From Marivita sp046591575 (GTDB taxonomy: Bacteria > Pseudomonadota > Alphaproteobacteria > Rhodobacterales > Rhodobacteraceae), in the NCBI RefSeq assembly GCF_046591575.1, contig NZ_JBIQWA010000001.1, positions 248,001 through 312,000 on the forward strand: a stretch of 64,000 nucleotides of DNA, in the 5' to 3' direction. A model generated the notes under the pieces. The model had not been told where the DNA came from and did no database searches. It saw only the letters and a program-made list of their open reading frames with translations. The position numbers and the translations under genes are program-made. Of this stretch, positions 32,982-42,968 are shown one piece after another. The stretch's first letter is position 1. Every line of letters begins with the position of its first letter.

Positions 32982-35900
32982 GTGCGCTTTTCCAAACTGC
33001 GATTGACGGGCTTCAAAAGCTTTGTAGATCCGACCGATCTGGTGATCGCTGACGGTCTGACCGGTGTGGTCGGACCTAATGGATGTGGCAAGTCGAACCT
33101 TTTGGAAGCCTTGCGGTGGGTCATGGGCGAAAATCGCCCGACCGCCATGCGCGGCGGCGGAATGGAAGACGTGATTTTTGCCGGTGCTGCAACCCGCCCT
33201 GCCCGGAATTTTGCCGAAGTCTCGATCCAGATCGACAATACAGAGCGGCTGGCACCGGCAGGATTCAACGACCTGGATCAGCTGGATATCGTCCGCCGCA
33301 TAACTCGGGATGTCGGCAGCGCCTACAAAGCCAATGGCAAAGACGTCAGAGCCCGCGACGTTCAAATGTTGTTCGCGGATGCATCCACCGGGGCCCATTC
33401 ACCTGCCCTTGTCCGACAGGGACAGATTTCCGAACTGATCAACGCCAAGCCAAAAAACCGGCGTCGTATCCTTGAAGAGGCCGCCGGTATTTCCGGACTA
33501 TACCAAAGACGACACGAAGCAGAACTCAAGCTGAAAAGCACCGAAGCCAATCTGTTGCGCGTTGATGACGTGATCGAACAATTGGCCGCACAGCTGTCGC
33601 AACTGGCGCGTCAGGCACGGCAGGCAGCGCGCTATCGCGCGATTGGCGAAGAACTGCGCCACGCAGAAGGTTTGTTGCTGTATCGACGGTGGAAAGACGC
33701 GGATCACGCCCGGGCCGAAGCCGACGCACATCTGAAAGAGCGGACGACCCAAGCTGCCCAGGCCGAAACGCACGCCCGGGCCGCCACAAAGGCGCGCGAA
33801 CAGGCCGACGCCGCCCTTCCGCCTTTGCGCGAAGAATCCGCAATTGCGGCTGCAATCGTGCAGCGCCTGACACTTCAACGAGACACGCTGTCCGAACAGG
33901 AACGCCGCGCCGCAGATACCATCCAAACCCTGACACGCCGCATTGAGCAGATGAACAAGGATATGGAGCGGGAAAACGGGCTTAACCGCGACGCTGGCGA
34001 AACCATCCAGCAACTGGAATGGGAAGCCCGCGAACTCGAAAAAGCCGCGGACGGTCACGCAGAGAAACTGGCAGAAGCCGCCGAAGCCGCGCGCGAAGCC
34101 GGAGCGGTGTTGCAGACGCGCGAAGCGGATTTAAGCCAAAAGACAGAAGACGTGGCCCGCCTTGCCGCACGTCACCAATCCGCGCATCGCCTGTTAAGCG
34201 ACAGTCAAAAGACGCTTGATAGAAACGAGGCCGATGCCGCGCGGGCGCGCGACGCCGTCACAACCGCACAAGATGCATTGAGCACCGCCAAAGACACAGC
34301 CGCTCAAGCCCGTCAGGAACAAACCGCGGCACGCGATCTGGCTGATCGGGCAGAGCAGGTTCTTGCAGAAGCCGAAACCGCCCGCGCCGAAACCCAATCG
34401 CGCGAAGCGGACGCACGCGCCGAAAGGTCCGAAGCCGAAGGCGAATTGAATGCGCTGAGCGCCGAAACAACGGCTCTTGCGCGGCTATTGGACCGGGACA
34501 CTGCAGAAGGTGGGCAAATCCTTGACCGCTTGCAGGTCGAACAAGGCTTTGAAAAGGCCCTTGGCGCGGCATTGGCCGACGACCTGCGTGCGCCCGAGGT
34601 TGAGGGCGACGGACCAACGGGATGGACCGTGTTGCCAGCCTATGACGAAACGCTCCCCTTGCCGTCAGGAGTCAGCGCGCTGACCCGGCACGTCTCTGTA
34701 CCCGAGGTTCTGGAACGGCGCATGGCGCAAATCGGGCTGGTGGACGCCGAAGATGCCGCGCGCCTGCAACCGCTCTTGAAACCCGGACAGCGGTTGGTCA
34801 GCCTCGAAGGGGACCTATGGCGCTGGGACGGGTATCGCGCATGGGCGGAAGATGCCCCATCTGCTGCGGCGCTGCGCCTTGAACAGTTAAACCGCCTCGA
34901 AACGCTCAAACAGGAAACCGCCCGTGCTTCGGCCCGAGTGGATGGCGCACGCGCCGCGCATGAAAGCCTGACACAGCGGTTGTCCGATTTGAGCCAAGCG
35001 GAAAAAACCGCACGTCAGGCCCGGCGCGATGCCGATGCCGCCGTCACAGAGGCCGCCCGCAAACTCAGCCGCGCCGAAGCCGACAGCGACATGGCCGAAG
35101 GCAAGCTGGAAAGCCTGTCCCTGTCGGTGTCACGGTATGAAGATGAAGCCACGACAGCCCGTGCACAACTCTTGGACGCCCAGCGCGCGGTCGGCGAACT
35201 TGAAGATCTCGACACAGCGCGCGGCGAGGTTGAAGATCTGAAAATGACCGTCGAAGCGGCCCGCATGACCATGATGGCCCGCCGATCAGAACATGACGAA
35301 TTGCGCCGCGAAGGGGATGCCCGGACCGCCCGTGCCCAGCAGGTCACCAAAGAGCTGAGCGGCTGGCTGCACCGGTTGGACACCGCGGAAAAGCGTAGCG
35401 CCGAATTGGCCGAACGCCGGGACGCGGCGCAAGAGGAACTGGATGCCGCCGCGGATACACCCGCCCAACTGGCCGCCCAGCGCGCAGACCTCGGGCAAGC
35501 AATCTCAGACGCCGAAGCGCGCAATGCGGCGGCCAATGACACGCTGTCATCCGCCGAGAAAGCCCTGCGCGCCGCGGATCAGGCAGAACGGGATGCCGAA
35601 CGGCAGGCCTCAGAAGCACGCGAAGCCCGCGCCAGATCAGAAGCCCACGCAGAAGCCGCCCGAGACGCCGTCAACGCAGCCGCTGAACGGATTGCGGAGG
35701 AACAGGAAACCAGCCCCACAGCGCTGTTGCAAAAGCTGGACGCAGACCCCGACACCCTGCCCAAGGCAGAGGCGATTGATGCAGATGTGTCCCGGCTCAA
35801 ACGTCAGCGCGATGCGCTTGGGGCGGTCAACCTCAGAGCAGAAGACGACGCGCGCGAGGTCCAAGAAGAGCATGACACACTGCTGGGCGAAAAACAGGAT

Positions 35901-36437
35901 CTGGAAGAGGCCGTAAAAACGCTGCGCTCTGGCATCGCAAGCCTGAACCGGGAAGGCCGCGAGCGGCTTTTGACAGCCTTTGAACAGGTAAACAGCAACT
36001 TTTCTTTGCTGTTCACGCACCTGTTTGGCGGCGGTGAAGCCAACCTTGTCATGGTTGAAAGCGATGATCCGCTTGAAGCCGGGCTAGAGATCATGTGTCA
36101 GCCGCCCGGCAAGAAGCTCTCGACACTGTCTTTGCTTTCGGGCGGCGAACAGACCTTGACAGCCCTGGCTTTGATCTTTGCGGTTTTTCTGGCCAACCCT
36201 GCTCCGATCTGTGTGCTTGATGAGGTGGACGCCCCTCTTGACGATGCCAATGTTACACGGTTCTGCGATCTGCTTGACGAGATGTGCCGCCGCACCGAGA
36301 CCCGGTTTCTCATCATCACACACCATGCGGTCACAATGTCCAGAATGGACCGCCTTTTCGGTGTGACCATGGCGGAACAGGGTGTGAGCCAGCTGGTTTC
36401 TGTCGATCTGAAAAAGGCAGAACGCATGGTCGCGTGA
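32982..36437 (+). CDS. smc: Chromosome segregation protein SMC
   Basis: Condensin ATPase that loops and organises the chromosome with ScpA and ScpB. The 1151-residue product has the Walker A GPNGCGKSN (31-39), long coiled coils on both sides of a hinge (about 500-610, with EQGFEKALGAAL and GWTVLP), the ABC signature LSGGEQTLTALAL and the Walker B CVLDEVDAPLDDAN near the C-terminus. Ala/Glu/Arg-rich coiled coils make GC-rich shadow frames on the other strand. The start is a GTG. scp genes are not in the window. Confidence 0.98.
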   Translation: MRFSKLRLTGFKSFVDPTDLVIADGLTGVVGPNGCGKSNLLEALRWVMGENRPTAMRGGGMEDVIFAGAATRPARNFAEVSIQIDNTERLAPAGFNDLDQLDIVRRITRDVGSAYKANGKDVRARDVQMLFADASTGAHSPALVRQGQISELINAKPKNRRRILEEAAGISGLYQRRHEAELKLKSTEANLLRVDDVIEQLAAQLSQLARQARQAARYRAIGEELRHAEGLLLYRRWKDADHARAEADAHLKERTTQAAQAETHARAATKAREQADAALPPLREESAIAAAIVQRLTLQRDTLSEQERRAADTIQTLTRRIEQMNKDMERENGLNRDAGETIQQLEWEARELEKAADGHAEKLAEAAEAAREAGAVLQTREADLSQKTEDVARLAARHQSAHRLLSDSQKTLDRNEADAARARDAVTTAQDALSTAKDTAAQARQEQTAARDLADRAEQVLAEAETARAETQSREADARAERSEAEGELNALSAETTALARLLDRDTAEGGQILDRLQVEQGFEKALGAALADDLRAPEVEGDGPTGWTVLPAYDETLPLPSGVSALTRHVSVPEVLERRMAQIGLVDAEDAARLQPLLKPGQRLVSLEGDLWRWDGYRAWAEDAPSAAALRLEQLNRLETLKQETARASARVDGARAAHESLTQRLSDLSQAEKTARQARRDADAAVTEAARKLSRAEADSDMAEGKLESLSLSVSRYEDEATTARAQLLDAQRAVGELEDLDTARGEVEDLKMTVEAARMTMMARRSEHDELRREGDARTARAQQVTKELSGWLHRLDTAEKRSAELAERRDAAQEELDAAADTPAQLAAQRADLGQAISDAEARNAAANDTLSSAEKALRAADQAERDAERQASEAREARARSEAHAEAARDAVNAAAERIAEEQETSPTALLQKLDADPDTLPKAEAIDADVSRLKRQRDALGAVNLRAEDDAREVQEEHDTLLGEKQDLEEAVKTLRSGIASLNREGRERLLTAFEQVNSNFSLLFTHLFGGGEANLVMVESDDPLEAGLEIMCQPPGKKLSTLSLLSGGEQTLTALALIFAVFLANPAPICVLDEVDAPLDDANVTRFCDLLDEMCRRTETRFLIITHHAVTMSRMDRLFGVTMAEQGVSQLVSVDLKKAERMVA

Positions 36438-36628
36438 CCCTTCGCACCGGTTTGGACCGGCATCGTTCAGGCGGGGTTTCTACGCAGAAATGATGTCTGC
36501 ATTAAGCGCCATCGACCCGGTCGCCCCGATGTGCCGGATCAGAACGCATAACAGCATGCGCTCGGCAAGGAACCGCTCATAGAATTTTGTACGCTTCATC
36601 ATATCTACAAAGACGGCCCGAGTGAGAT

Positions 36629-38542
36629 ATGGCTCCGATGATGGACAGCGCGACCCGACATTCGATGGCATTCATGCCCCCATTGGCCAAACTGCCAATG
36701 GCAAAGCAGGATTTCTCAACCTCACCTGCCCATCAGACAAAACCGGAAACCGCATCGCGCGCGGATCTGCTTTGGCGTTTGGCAGCTTTCGCGCCAGCTG
36801 TGCTCATCACCATTTTTTTCAGCACCGCACTTGCTGTGTGGCTGGGCAACAGCGGCGTATCCGGCCTTGAAGCAGGTGTGGTTGGCCTAGTTGCGCTCAC
36901 GTTTGTTTGGGTCTCGCTGTCGGTCACAACTGTTTCTTTGGGTTTGATCCGAAGAGTGACCAACCCATGCCGCACAAAGCTCAGCCCTGTGCGCGGCTCG
37001 GCCCAAAAAGTCGCGCTGCTTGTTCCGATCTATAACGAGGTGACGTCAGAGGTTTTCGGCAATGCCTCGGCGATGCTCAAAGATCTTAGCCATGGTCCGC
37101 AGAAAGATGAGTTCACACTTTTCATCCTGAGCGACACGCGCGACGCCGATATCGCCGACCAGGAATTGCAAGCTTATTTCGCGCTGCGCAACGACGCCCC
37201 AGACGGGATCTCGGTGTATTACAGGCGGCGCCCAGAAAACACCGACAAAAAGGTTGGCAATCTGGCAGATTGGATTGAAAACTGGGGGGCGGCCTATGAA
37301 GCGATGGTGGTTCTTGACGCCGACAGCCTGATGAGCGGAGCCGCGATCCGGCAGCTGGCGCATGAACTTGCCGCAGATCCGCGCGCGGGCTTAATCCAAA
37401 GCTTTCCATCCCTGATCGGGGCAAAAACCCTTTTCGGGCGCATGCAGCAGTTTTCAAATGCGGTCTACGGGTGGCTTTTGGCAGAAGGTCTTGCCGTTTG
37501 GTCCCAGCGCGAAAGCAATTATTGGGGTCACAACGCCATCATCCGCACCCGTGCCTTCGCGGACAGCGCGCGTCTACCATATCTGCCCGGCTTGCGTGGC
37601 GGCGAAACCCTGATCCTAAGCCACGATTTTGTCGAAGCAGGCATGTTGCGCCGCGCGGGCTGGAGCGTTCGCTTCCTGCCCAGATCAGGAGGTAGCTACG
37701 AAGAAGCCCCGCAAACATTGATAGATTATGCGTTGCGAGATCGTCGTTGGTGCCAGGGAAATTTGCAGCACCTGCGTTTGCTGACCGCACGCGGCTTTCA
37801 TCCGGTGTCGCGATTTCACATGCTGCAGGGGGCTGTCGGTTTCCTGTTATCCCCAGCCTGGTTTGCGCTGATCGTGATTTGGGCGCTGCTTGGTACTTAC
37901 CCCAATGACGCAGCCCCGTCCCGCGGCGCGGTCAATCCCTTACAGCCGATCTGGCCATCGTCTGAACCTGTCAACGGCCTGGTCTGCCTGGCGGTGATCT
38001 ACACAATGCTCTTGATGCCGAAACTCATGGCCGCCTGTGCCCTTGGCCTGCGCCGCCGCACGCGAGACGACTATGGCGGATGGATGCCATTCATCGGCAG
38101 CGCCCTGTTCGAGGTTCTCTGCTCAGTCTTGTATGCCCCGGTGCTGATGGTTCAGCAAACGATCGCGGTGGTCCATGCCTGTGGCGGAAAATCCGGCACA
38201 TGGGTTCCGCAAAATCGCGGGGCAAGAGCCTATAGCTGGCCACAGATCCTGCGGTTTCACTGGATCGAAACCATGTGCGGAACCGCCATGTGCCTTGGCA
38301 TCGCCATCGGACCTGTATCGTTGTGGCTTTTGCCAATCGCAATCAGCCTAAGCCTGGCGGCACCTCTTTCCAAACTCAGCGCTGTGCGGATCAGCGCGCG
38401 CGTCCCAAAGCCATTCCGCCTGGATACACCCCAAACCCTTCGCGAACCGCGCGTTGTCCTGTCTGCGCGCAAAGAAAAAGCATGGATGGAAGAGCTGTTG
38501 ACACGACCGACCTACGCGCCCTCGGCAATCGCTGCCGAGTGA
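36629..38542 (+). CDS. opgH: Glucans biosynthesis glucosyltransferase H
   Basis: A GT2-family inner-membrane glucosyltransferase that builds the linear backbone of osmoregulated periplasmic glucans. The 637-residue product has two N-terminal membrane helices (about 48-100), a cytoplasmic catalytic domain with VALLVPIYNE, the metal-binding VLDADSLMSG and the product-site RDRRWCQGN, then several C-terminal membrane helices. opgG, normally its partner, is not adjacent. The start may be later than the ATG at 36629, since several in-frame ATGs follow within 25 codons. Confidence 0.9.
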   Translation: MAPMMDSATRHSMAFMPPLAKLPMAKQDFSTSPAHQTKPETASRADLLWRLAAFAPAVLITIFFSTALAVWLGNSGVSGLEAGVVGLVALTFVWVSLSVTTVSLGLIRRVTNPCRTKLSPVRGSAQKVALLVPIYNEVTSEVFGNASAMLKDLSHGPQKDEFTLFILSDTRDADIADQELQAYFALRNDAPDGISVYYRRRPENTDKKVGNLADWIENWGAAYEAMVVLDADSLMSGAAIRQLAHELAADPRAGLIQSFPSLIGAKTLFGRMQQFSNAVYGWLLAEGLAVWSQRESNYWGHNAIIRTRAFADSARLPYLPGLRGGETLILSHDFVEAGMLRRAGWSVRFLPRSGGSYEEAPQTLIDYALRDRRWCQGNLQHLRLLTARGFHPVSRFHMLQGAVGFLLSPAWFALIVIWALLGTYPNDAAPSRGAVNPLQPIWPSSEPVNGLVCLAVIYTMLLMPKLMAACALGLRRRTRDDYGGWMPFIGSALFEVLCSVLYAPVLMVQQTIAVVHACGGKSGTWVPQNRGARAYSWPQILRFHWIETMCGTAMCLGIAIGPVSLWLLPIAISLSLAAPLSKLSAVRISARVPKPFRLDTPQTLREPRVVLSARKEKAWMEELLTRPTYAPSAIAAE

Positions 38543-38690
38543 TCCATCCCATGATCCGAAACGCCTGTCTTCGTTTCAAAAATATCTTGGGGGAGCGCGA
38601 GAGGGCAAAGCCCCTTCGCATATGTCGGATTGGCACAGCCAATTCGATACCGCAGACACAGCTTCGGCAAAAACCGGCATCCGGGTCAGT

Positions 38691-39860
38691 TCAAAGCCTT
38701 TGTAACAAACCGGCGGTCGGCCACGCATCGACAGGCAGACCCATTTCCTTTTGCACCGATCGCACCGCGGCGCGGGTTCCAGCCCCTAAAATGCCGTCAA
38801 TTTTGCCAACATCATATCCACGCGCTGTCAGCTTTTGCTGCAAGAGTTTCATATCATCACCACTTAGCCCCGGCCGCGGCGATCCTGCGTCAAACACCGG
38901 CGCGCCGTTCAGACGGTTGGCGAAATAAGCGGCTGTCAAAACGTAGGTGAAGCTTTGGTTCCATTCAAAGAAAACGCGAAAATTCGGATATGCGAAAAAC
39001 GCGGGCCCGTCTTTTCCTTCCGGCAAAAGGACAGACCCCGTCAGACCTTGCCAAAGCGTTGATGTCCGCCCCTTAACCCCAAGCGCTTGCCATTCCATCA
39101 CCGAAAGCTGCGTCGGCAACCCGGTAAGCGCAAGGTCAAGCGTGTCGGGCAACGTCACCTCTTGCAACCACGGCTCTCCTGCGCGCCACCCCAGACTTTG
39201 CAACATCTTCGCACCCGACAAAAGCGCGTCAGGTACGGATGTTTTTAGCGTCACACGCCCATCACCATCGCCATCGACACCGTTTTCAAGGATATCCGCC
39301 GGTAACATCTGCACCATTCCAATTTCGCCTGCCCAGGCTCCGGTGGTTCTTTGCGGATCAAAATCACCATTGGCAAACAATTGCATCGCAGCAAAAATCT
39401 GCGGTCGGAACAGGTTGGGCCTGCGGCAATCATGCGCCAACGTCACCAGCGCATCACGGGTATTGAAATCACCCTGAAACGTCCCGTAATCCGTCTCGAA
39501 CGCCCAAAAGGCCAACAACACTCCGCGCGAAATCCCATAATCGCGTTCAATCTGTTCAAACACGCTGTCCCATTTCGCCGCATTGGCGCGCCCGCGTTCA
39601 ATGCGATTTGCACTGATCAGCCGCCGCGCAAACTCTGTGAACCGCAATTGGAACACGCCTTGTCGACGGTCCGCTTTCAATACGGCTTGGTCTGACCGAA
39701 CACCTTGAAAGAACGCCTCGGCCTGTTGTTCGGAAAACCCGCGTGTCTGTGCGTCACGCATCAATTCGTTAACAAACGAGTCAAATGAACCGCCACATTT
39801 CGCCCAGACCGGGCTGGCCAAGCCCGCGCAAATCATCAGTGAGCACAGAAATTTGCGCAT
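38691..39860 (-). CDS. Lytic murein transglycosylase (MltB/SLT_2 family)
   Basis: A periplasmic enzyme that cleaves peptidoglycan glycan strands to form 1,6-anhydro-muropeptides. The 389-residue product has a signal peptide (about 1-20, SPVWA), an SLT_2 domain with the catalytic Glu in WAFETDYGTFQG, and a C-terminal peptidoglycan-binding module (about 325-389, with LLQQKLTARGYDVGKIDGILGAG in three adjoining segments). It lies alone, convergent with opgH, and is divergent from the receiver gene at 40053. Confidence 0.9.
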   Translation of the reverse strand: MRKFLCSLMICAGLASPVWAKCGGSFDSFVNELMRDAQTRGFSEQQAEAFFQGVRSDQAVLKADRRQGVFQLRFTEFARRLISANRIERGRANAAKWDSVFEQIERDYGISRGVLLAFWAFETDYGTFQGDFNTRDALVTLAHDCRRPNLFRPQIFAAMQLFANGDFDPQRTTGAWAGEIGMVQMLPADILENGVDGDGDGRVTLKTSVPDALLSGAKMLQSLGWRAGEPWLQEVTLPDTLDLALTGLPTQLSVMEWQALGVKGRTSTLWQGLTGSVLLPEGKDGPAFFAYPNFRVFFEWNQSFTYVLTAAYFANRLNGAPVFDAGSPRPGLSGDDMKLLQQKLTARGYDVGKIDGILGAGTRAAVRSVQKEMGLPVDAWPTAGLLQRL

Positions 39861-40052
39861 ATTATTCCCTTCTAAAACTGAATTTTTAACAACCTATCAG
39901 GGTGTTGAGCCAAACAACCACCCAAATCGGCTATGTTCCGCTCATTTTTTCGCTCTGCAAGCAAAGCTTACCGAAACGTTAACCTTTTATTATGATATCA
40001 GGGACGAGTCTGGGTCAGATACGCGACGCCATTGGAAAACTGTAAAACGTTC

Positions 40053-40415
40053 ATGAATGTATTGATTGTCCAAACCAAACCGTCCCTCGGGCACCTGTGG
40101 CAACGTCACTTGCAGCGGCATGGCCATGCTGCGGAAATTGCTGTCGACCAGGATGGTGCCATCGCGCGCCTGTCCGAGCAGTTTTACCCGATCATCATTC
40201 TGGATGTCGTTCTGAATGACGGCAGCGCGCTTGCCGTGGCGGATTATGCCAGCTACCGTCATCCGAATGCCAAGGTCATTTTTGTGACCAACAGCAGTTT
40301 CTTTTCGGATGGGTCAATCTTTCAGCTGTGTTCGAATGCGTGCGCCTTTGTGCCCACGGCAACCGAACCCGAAGATCTGGCTGCCATGGTCGAACATTAT
40401 GCCCAAACCGTCTAA
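40053..40415 (+). CDS. Atypical response-regulator receiver protein
   Basis: A 120-residue stand-alone receiver-like protein. Asp51 (IIILDVVLNDGS) sits at the phosphorylation position and VIFVTN (74-80) supplies the conserved Thr. However, the acidic pair expected near residues 7-9 is QTK, and the switch Lys is absent from AFVPTATEPEDL. It therefore probably lacks normal Mg-dependent phosphorylation. No output domain is present. The ATG at 40053 gives the usual beta-1 strand start. It is followed on the other strand by the GST gene. Confidence 0.78.
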   Translation: MNVLIVQTKPSLGHLWQRHLQRHGHAAEIAVDQDGAIARLSEQFYPIIILDVVLNDGSALAVADYASYRHPNAKVIFVTNSSFFSDGSIFQLCSNACAFVPTATEPEDLAAMVEHYAQTV

Positions 40416-40433
40416 GCGACCCGCTACAGCCTT

Positions 40434-41423
40434 TTAGGCCGCGTTCAACGCTGCTCGCCGATGAGGCGCATCAAAATCCAGATCCGGGTTGATCGGAATG
40501 ATGCGATACGGATTTATGCTTTGGTGACTGTAGTGATAGTGGCGCACGATATGGTCAAAGTTCACCGTGTCTGCCACGCCCGGCCATTGATACAGTTCGC
40601 GCGTATACGCCCAAAGATTAGGGTAATCGACGATCCGCTTGCGGTTACACTTGAAGTGCAAATGATAGACCGGATCAAATCGCACAAGCGTTGTAAACAG
40701 TCGCCAATCCGCTTCGGTGATCCGATCCCCCATCAGGTATCTGTTGGTCGACAGACGATCCTCCAACCAATCCAAGCTTTCAAAAAGCGGGCCGACGGCG
40801 GCGTCATACGCCTTTTGCGAGGTCGCGAAGCCGGATTTATACACGCCATTGTTCACGGTATCATAAATACGTGCATTCACCTCTTCGATGGCATCGCGCA
40901 TCGGCTCGGGCCAATAATCATCTGTATTGCCGGTAAGGCCGTTGAACGCTGAATTGAACATCCGAATGATCTCAGAGCTTTCGTTCGACACAATCGTCTC
41001 CCGCTCTTTGTCCCACAAGATCGGCACGGTGACCCGGCCGGTCATAGTAGGCTTCGCCTTGAGGTAAATATCGCGCGCGAATGGCAGATTATACAGGGTG
41101 TCACCGGTGGCAGCCGGATAATCATCCGCAAAGGTCCACCCCTCGCCCAGCATGTCAGGATGTACCACTGACACCGAAATATGCTCTGTCAGTCCTTTCA
41201 AAGCGCGGAAGATTAGCGCGCGATGTGCCCAGGGGCAGGCCAGGCTGACATAAAGATGATAACGCCCGCTTTGCGCCTCGAACCCGCTGCTCCCGCTTGG
41301 TCCCGCACTGCCATCGGCAGTGATCCAGTTGCGGAATTGTGCCTCTTCGCGCTTGAACGCGCCCCCGGTTTTTTCGGTGTCATACCATTGATCGCGCCAG
41401 TGTCCGTCTATCAGAAGTCCCAT
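40434..41423 (-). CDS. Glutathionyl-hydroquinone reductase-like GST (Xi class)
   Basis: The Xi class GSTs reduce glutathionyl-hydroquinones, with an N-terminal thioredoxin-like and a C-terminal helical domain. The 329-residue product has the catalytic SLACPWAHR (CPWA) near residue 50, VPILWDKERETIVSNESSEIIRM (in adjoining segments), and the class-typical YKSGFA and RFDPVYHLHFKCN. The start at 41423 gives the standard MGLL start; an upstream in-frame ATG would add 20 unlikely residues. Its substrate in this organism is unknown. Confidence 0.87.
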   Translation of the reverse strand: MGLLIDGHWRDQWYDTEKTGGAFKREEAQFRNWITADGSAGPSGSSGFEAQSGRYHLYVSLACPWAHRALIFRALKGLTEHISVSVVHPDMLGEGWTFADDYPAATGDTLYNLPFARDIYLKAKPTMTGRVTVPILWDKERETIVSNESSEIIRMFNSAFNGLTGNTDDYWPEPMRDAIEEVNARIYDTVNNGVYKSGFATSQKAYDAAVGPLFESLDWLEDRLSTNRYLMGDRITEADWRLFTTLVRFDPVYHLHFKCNRKRIVDYPNLWAYTRELYQWPGVADTVNFDHIVRHYHYSHQSINPYRIIPINPDLDFDAPHRRAALNAA

Positions 41424-41550
41424 TGTGTCACTCCAAAAAGTTATCCCGGACAAGTTAGCGTATAGCACATTTGCACAAAACATCCGCGATCGCGCATATA
41501 ATTACATATTTTCGCACAGAACCTTTGCCGCCATCGCATGCGCTCTCAGG

Positions 41551-41784
41551 TCAAGATCGAAGCTTTTGGACCACCCAAATCACGATCATCGCACCAAGCA
41601 CCGCCCCTACGAGGCCGGCCACGGCTCCGGTCGCTGCCAGCAAGAGCCGGATGACCATCGCCCCGATCAATGCCCCGGCGACACCAACCATGACCGTTGC
41701 AAGAGTTCCCATTTCCACCCGCATCACACGCGTCGCCAAAAACCCGGCAGCCGCGCCCACAACCAATAAAAGCAGGATCGACAT
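41551..41784 (-). CDS. Small GlsB/YeaQ/YmgE-type membrane protein
   Basis: A 77-residue protein with three hydrophobic segments, Gly/Ala-rich (GAAAGFLATRVMRVEM; GVAGALIGAMVI; GAVLGAMIVIWVV). This pattern fits the transglycosylase-associated stress-response family. It starts 2 bp after the stop of the next similar gene, so they are coupled. It is the last of the def-def-fmt transcript. Confidence 0.72.
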   Translation of the reverse strand: MSILLLLVVGAAAGFLATRVMRVEMGTLATVMVGVAGALIGAMVIRLLLAATGAVAGLVGAVLGAMIVIWVVQKLRS

Positions 41785-41786
41785 CG

Positions 41787-42047
41787 CTATCTCCGTCGAC
41801 GGTTTCGCACCGTGCCGCGCCAGTGGGTAGGAACGATAATCAACGCGCCCAGCGAGGACGCGATGGCATTCATGCCGGGCGAATTAAAGCCGATCCCAAA
41901 CATGATCCGGACAAAATACGCAAGAAACGCGCCGCCGATGCATATTATGATACTTTGCAGGATGCCATTATTGGTAAAGCCGCTTCGCTCGGAGACGTAA
42001 CCCACGATGCCCGCAATGATAACAGTGCCCATCAAAACCATGAACAT
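41787..42047 (-). CDS. Small GlsB-like membrane protein
   Basis: An 86-residue protein with hydrophobic segments (about 1-17, 30-50) and a basic tail (RNRRRR), similar in layout to the neighbouring 77-residue protein. It has the family-like GYVSERSGFTNNGILQSIIICIGGAFLA, here given in pieces. It starts 7 bp after the fmt stop on the same strand. Function unknown; probable envelope stress role by family only. Confidence 0.6.
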   Translation of the reverse strand: MFMVLMGTVIIAGIVGYVSERSGFTNNGILQSIIICIGGAFLAYFVRIMFGIGFNSPGMNAIASSLGALIIVPTHWRGTVRNRRRR

Positions 42048-42053
42048 AGCGCT

Positions 42054-42965
42054 TTAGCCTCCGAACCGTGTTCCCGCCGGGATCGCAATACCTCTCAGGA
42101 AGGTTTCCGCATCCTGAGCCGCTTTGCCCGCGCGCTGTGCCCGCGTGATGGTAACGGCACCTGTTCCGCAAGCAATGGTGAAGTGATCATCAAGAGCCGT
42201 CCCGGCATCACCCTGTGCGTCGGACAAACGGCTTTGCAAGAGCTTGACCCGCTCTCCGTTCAAAGTTGTCCACGCTCCGGGAAAAGGCGACAGCCCGCGG
42301 ATTTGGCGATCAATGTCAATCGCATCGCGGGACCAGTCAATCCGGGCCTCGGCCTTGTCGATCTTGTCGGCATATGTGATCCCGTCCTCCGGTTGCGCCT
42401 GCGGCTCTAAACTGTCCAGCTGCTGGATCGCCTCCACGATCAGCCGCGCACCCATGGTGCTTAGGCGGTCGTGCAAGCTGCCTGTTGTGTCCATCGCCCT
42501 GATAGGCGTTGTGTCCCTCAACAGAACAGGCCCCGTATCCAGCCCTGCATCCATCTGCATGATGCAGATGCCGGTCTCAGCATCTCCGGCCAGGATGGCC
42601 CGATGGATCGGGGCGGCCCCCCGCCATCTGGGCAGCAAAGATGCGTGGATATTCAGGCACCCATACGTCGGCGCATCAAGAATAGCCTGTGGCAGGATCA
42701 GACCATAGGCCACAACCACCGCAACATCGGCATCCAAAGCCGCAAACGCGGACACGGCTTCCTTGCTGCGCAAAGACGCAGGATGACGGACCTCAAGGCC
42801 CAGCGCGACCGCGCGGGTATGAACAGGTGTTAGACGTTCTTTTTTGCCCCGACCCGCCGGTCTTGGTGGCTGACAATAGACTGCGGCAATGTCGTGCCCG
42901 GCCTCGACCAGCGCATCCAGCACAGGAACCGAAAAGTCCGGAGTGCCCATAAAAATGATACGCAT
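42054..42965 (-). CDS. fmt: Methionyl-tRNA formyltransferase
   Basis: Adds a formyl group from 10-formyl-THF to initiator Met-tRNA. The 303-residue product opens with MRIIFMGTPDFSVPVL, has the folate-site NIHASLLPRWRGAAPI and the catalytic Asp in QMDAGLDTGPVL, and ends in the tRNA-binding C-terminal OB-like domain (about 200-303). It lies 3 bp downstream of the deformylase-like gene and after def, so formylation and deformylation are co-regulated. Confidence 0.97.
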   Translation of the reverse strand: MRIIFMGTPDFSVPVLDALVEAGHDIAAVYCQPPRPAGRGKKERLTPVHTRAVALGLEVRHPASLRSKEAVSAFAALDADVAVVVAYGLILPQAILDAPTYGCLNIHASLLPRWRGAAPIHRAILAGDAETGICIMQMDAGLDTGPVLLRDTTPIRAMDTTGSLHDRLSTMGARLIVEAIQQLDSLEPQAQPEDGITYADKIDKAEARIDWSRDAIDIDRQIRGLSPFPGAWTTLNGERVKLLQSRLSDAQGDAGTALDDHFTIACGTGAVTITRAQRAGKAAQDAETFLRGIAIPAGTRFGG

Positions 42966-42968
42966 GGA

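Noticed and set aside
39979..39993. CtrA site upstream of the receiver gene
   Set aside because: TTAA-N7-TTAT matches the TTAA-N7-TTAA pattern only in part; one imperfect site is too weak to list as a feature.
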